This document shows, piece by piece, positions 5,534-5,930 of a stretch of 5,930 nucleotides of DNA; position 1 is the first letter of the stretch, and every line of letters starts with the position of its first letter. This DNA is from Ruminococcus flavefaciens (GTDB taxonomy: Bacteria; Bacillota_A; Clostridia; Oscillospirales; Ruminococcaceae), in the NCBI GenBank assembly GCA_004556875.1, contig SFFP01000124.1, forward strand, positions 1 through 5,930. Reading direction: 5' to 3'. A program made the position numbers and the translations under genes. Under the pieces are notes generated by a model. That model ran no database searches and was not told the DNA's origin. It was given only the letters and a program-made list of their open reading frames with translations.

Positions 5534-5930
5534 ATGCCAGAATTGTCTAATCGAACAGCAACATTTACAGATTCCGTCATAAGACGTATGACGAGAATTT
5601 CAAATAAATACGGTGCCATCAATCTTTCACAGGGATTTCCCGATTTTGAGCCGCCTCGTGAGATACTTGACAGACTTGCACAGGTCACAAATGAGGATTT
5701 TCACCAGTATTCAATTACATGGGGGGCTCAGAATTTCCGTGAGGCTCTTGCTGAAAAACAGTCCAGACTTATGGGAAGACATATAGACCCTAATGGTGAG
5801 ATAGTCGTTACCTGCGGAAGTACAGAAGCTATGATGGCGGCTATGATGTCTGTCACAAATCCGGGGGATAAGGTCATCGTATTCTCGCCTTTCTATGAGA
5901 ATTACGGCGCAGATACAATTCTTTCGGGAG
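5534..5930 (+). CDS. Class I/II PLP-dependent aminotransferase (3' partial)
   Basis: The N-terminal 132 codons; the gene continues past the right edge. AAGGAG at 5521-5526 is 7 nt before the ATG. The visible sequence is the start of a fold-type I aspartate/aromatic aminotransferase: FTDSVIRRMT (11-20), AINLSQGFPDF (28-38) with the substrate-binding glycine of the GFPDF motif, HQYSITWGAQNFREAL (57-72), VTCGSTEAMMAAMMSV (92-107, PLP phosphate-binding region), NPGDKVIVFSPFYENY (109-124). The catalytic lysine lies beyond the window. The GFPDF and CGSTEA patterns fit the group containing kynurenine/glutamine, methionine and aromatic aminotransferases, commonly labelled aspartate aminotransferase. 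It would interconvert an amino acid and a 2-oxoacid, possibly the 2-oxoacid handled by the oxidoreductase upstream. Its own promoter means the link is by proximity only. Confidence 0.88.
   Translation, partial: MPELSNRTATFTDSVIRRMTRISNKYGAINLSQGFPDFEPPREILDRLAQVTNEDFHQYSITWGAQNFREALAEKQSRLMGRHIDPNGEIVVTCGSTEAMMAAMMSVTNPGDKVIVFSPFYENYGADTILSG

Noticed and set aside
1..5930. tRNA or rRNA genes, CRISPR array, insertion sequence, riboswitch or attachment site
   Set aside because: No array-like direct repeats, transposase fragments, tRNA-like cloverleaf or recognisable riboswitch core are seen. Every gap is 138 nt or less and is accounted for by promoters and operators.

Overview
The window looks like chromosomal DNA of an anaerobic, low-to-moderate GC Clostridia member. 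Oscillospiraceae, and Ruminococcus in particular, is my best guess. The reasons are strong AGGAGG-type ribosome binding sites, a ferredoxin-linked four-subunit 2-oxoacid oxidoreductase, mixed AAA/AAG and AGA/CGT codon use, and the overall protein style. This placement is a judgement, not a database result. All genes lie on the + strand.

Layout. (1) Bases 1-59 hold the last 18 codons of a cysteine synthase-type PLP enzyme. (2) Bases 91-1008 encode a full-length LysR-type regulator. (3) Bases 1009-1107 are a regulatory gap with a LysR-type box and a promoter. (4) Bases 1108-3974 hold four tightly coupled genes for the gamma, delta, alpha and beta subunits of a 2-oxoacid:ferredoxin oxidoreductase; adjacent genes overlap by 4, 4 and 8 nt. 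(5) Bases 3975-4112 are a second regulatory gap carrying nearly the same box and promoter. (6) Bases 4113-5453 encode a PaaK-type aryl/acyl-acetate CoA ligase. (7) Bases 5454-5533 hold most of a further promoter and a hairpin. (8) Bases 5534-5930 are the N-terminal 132 codons of a class I/II PLP aminotransferase that runs off the window.

How the genes may work together. The ligase would activate an organic acid such as phenylacetate or a branched-chain fatty acid to its CoA thioester. The ferredoxin-dependent enzyme would interconvert acyl-CoA + CO2 and the 2-oxoacid. The aminotransferase would interconvert the 2-oxoacid and the amino acid. Run in the reductive direction, this is the route by which rumen anaerobes are known to make phenylalanine or branched-chain amino acids from phenylacetate or branched-chain acids. 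Run oxidatively, it is amino-acid fermentation. The sequence does not fix the direction or the substrate.

The most striking non-coding signal is a 72-bp module at 1009-1080 that recurs without gaps at 3990-4061 (45 of 72 positions identical by hand count). Each copy has an ATAG-N7-YTAT dyad centred about 66 bp before the predicted transcription start, then a conserved block, then TTGGAC-N18-TAWAAT. This is the geometry expected for activation by a LysR-type protein. The LysR gene immediately upstream is the obvious candidate to control both transcription units.
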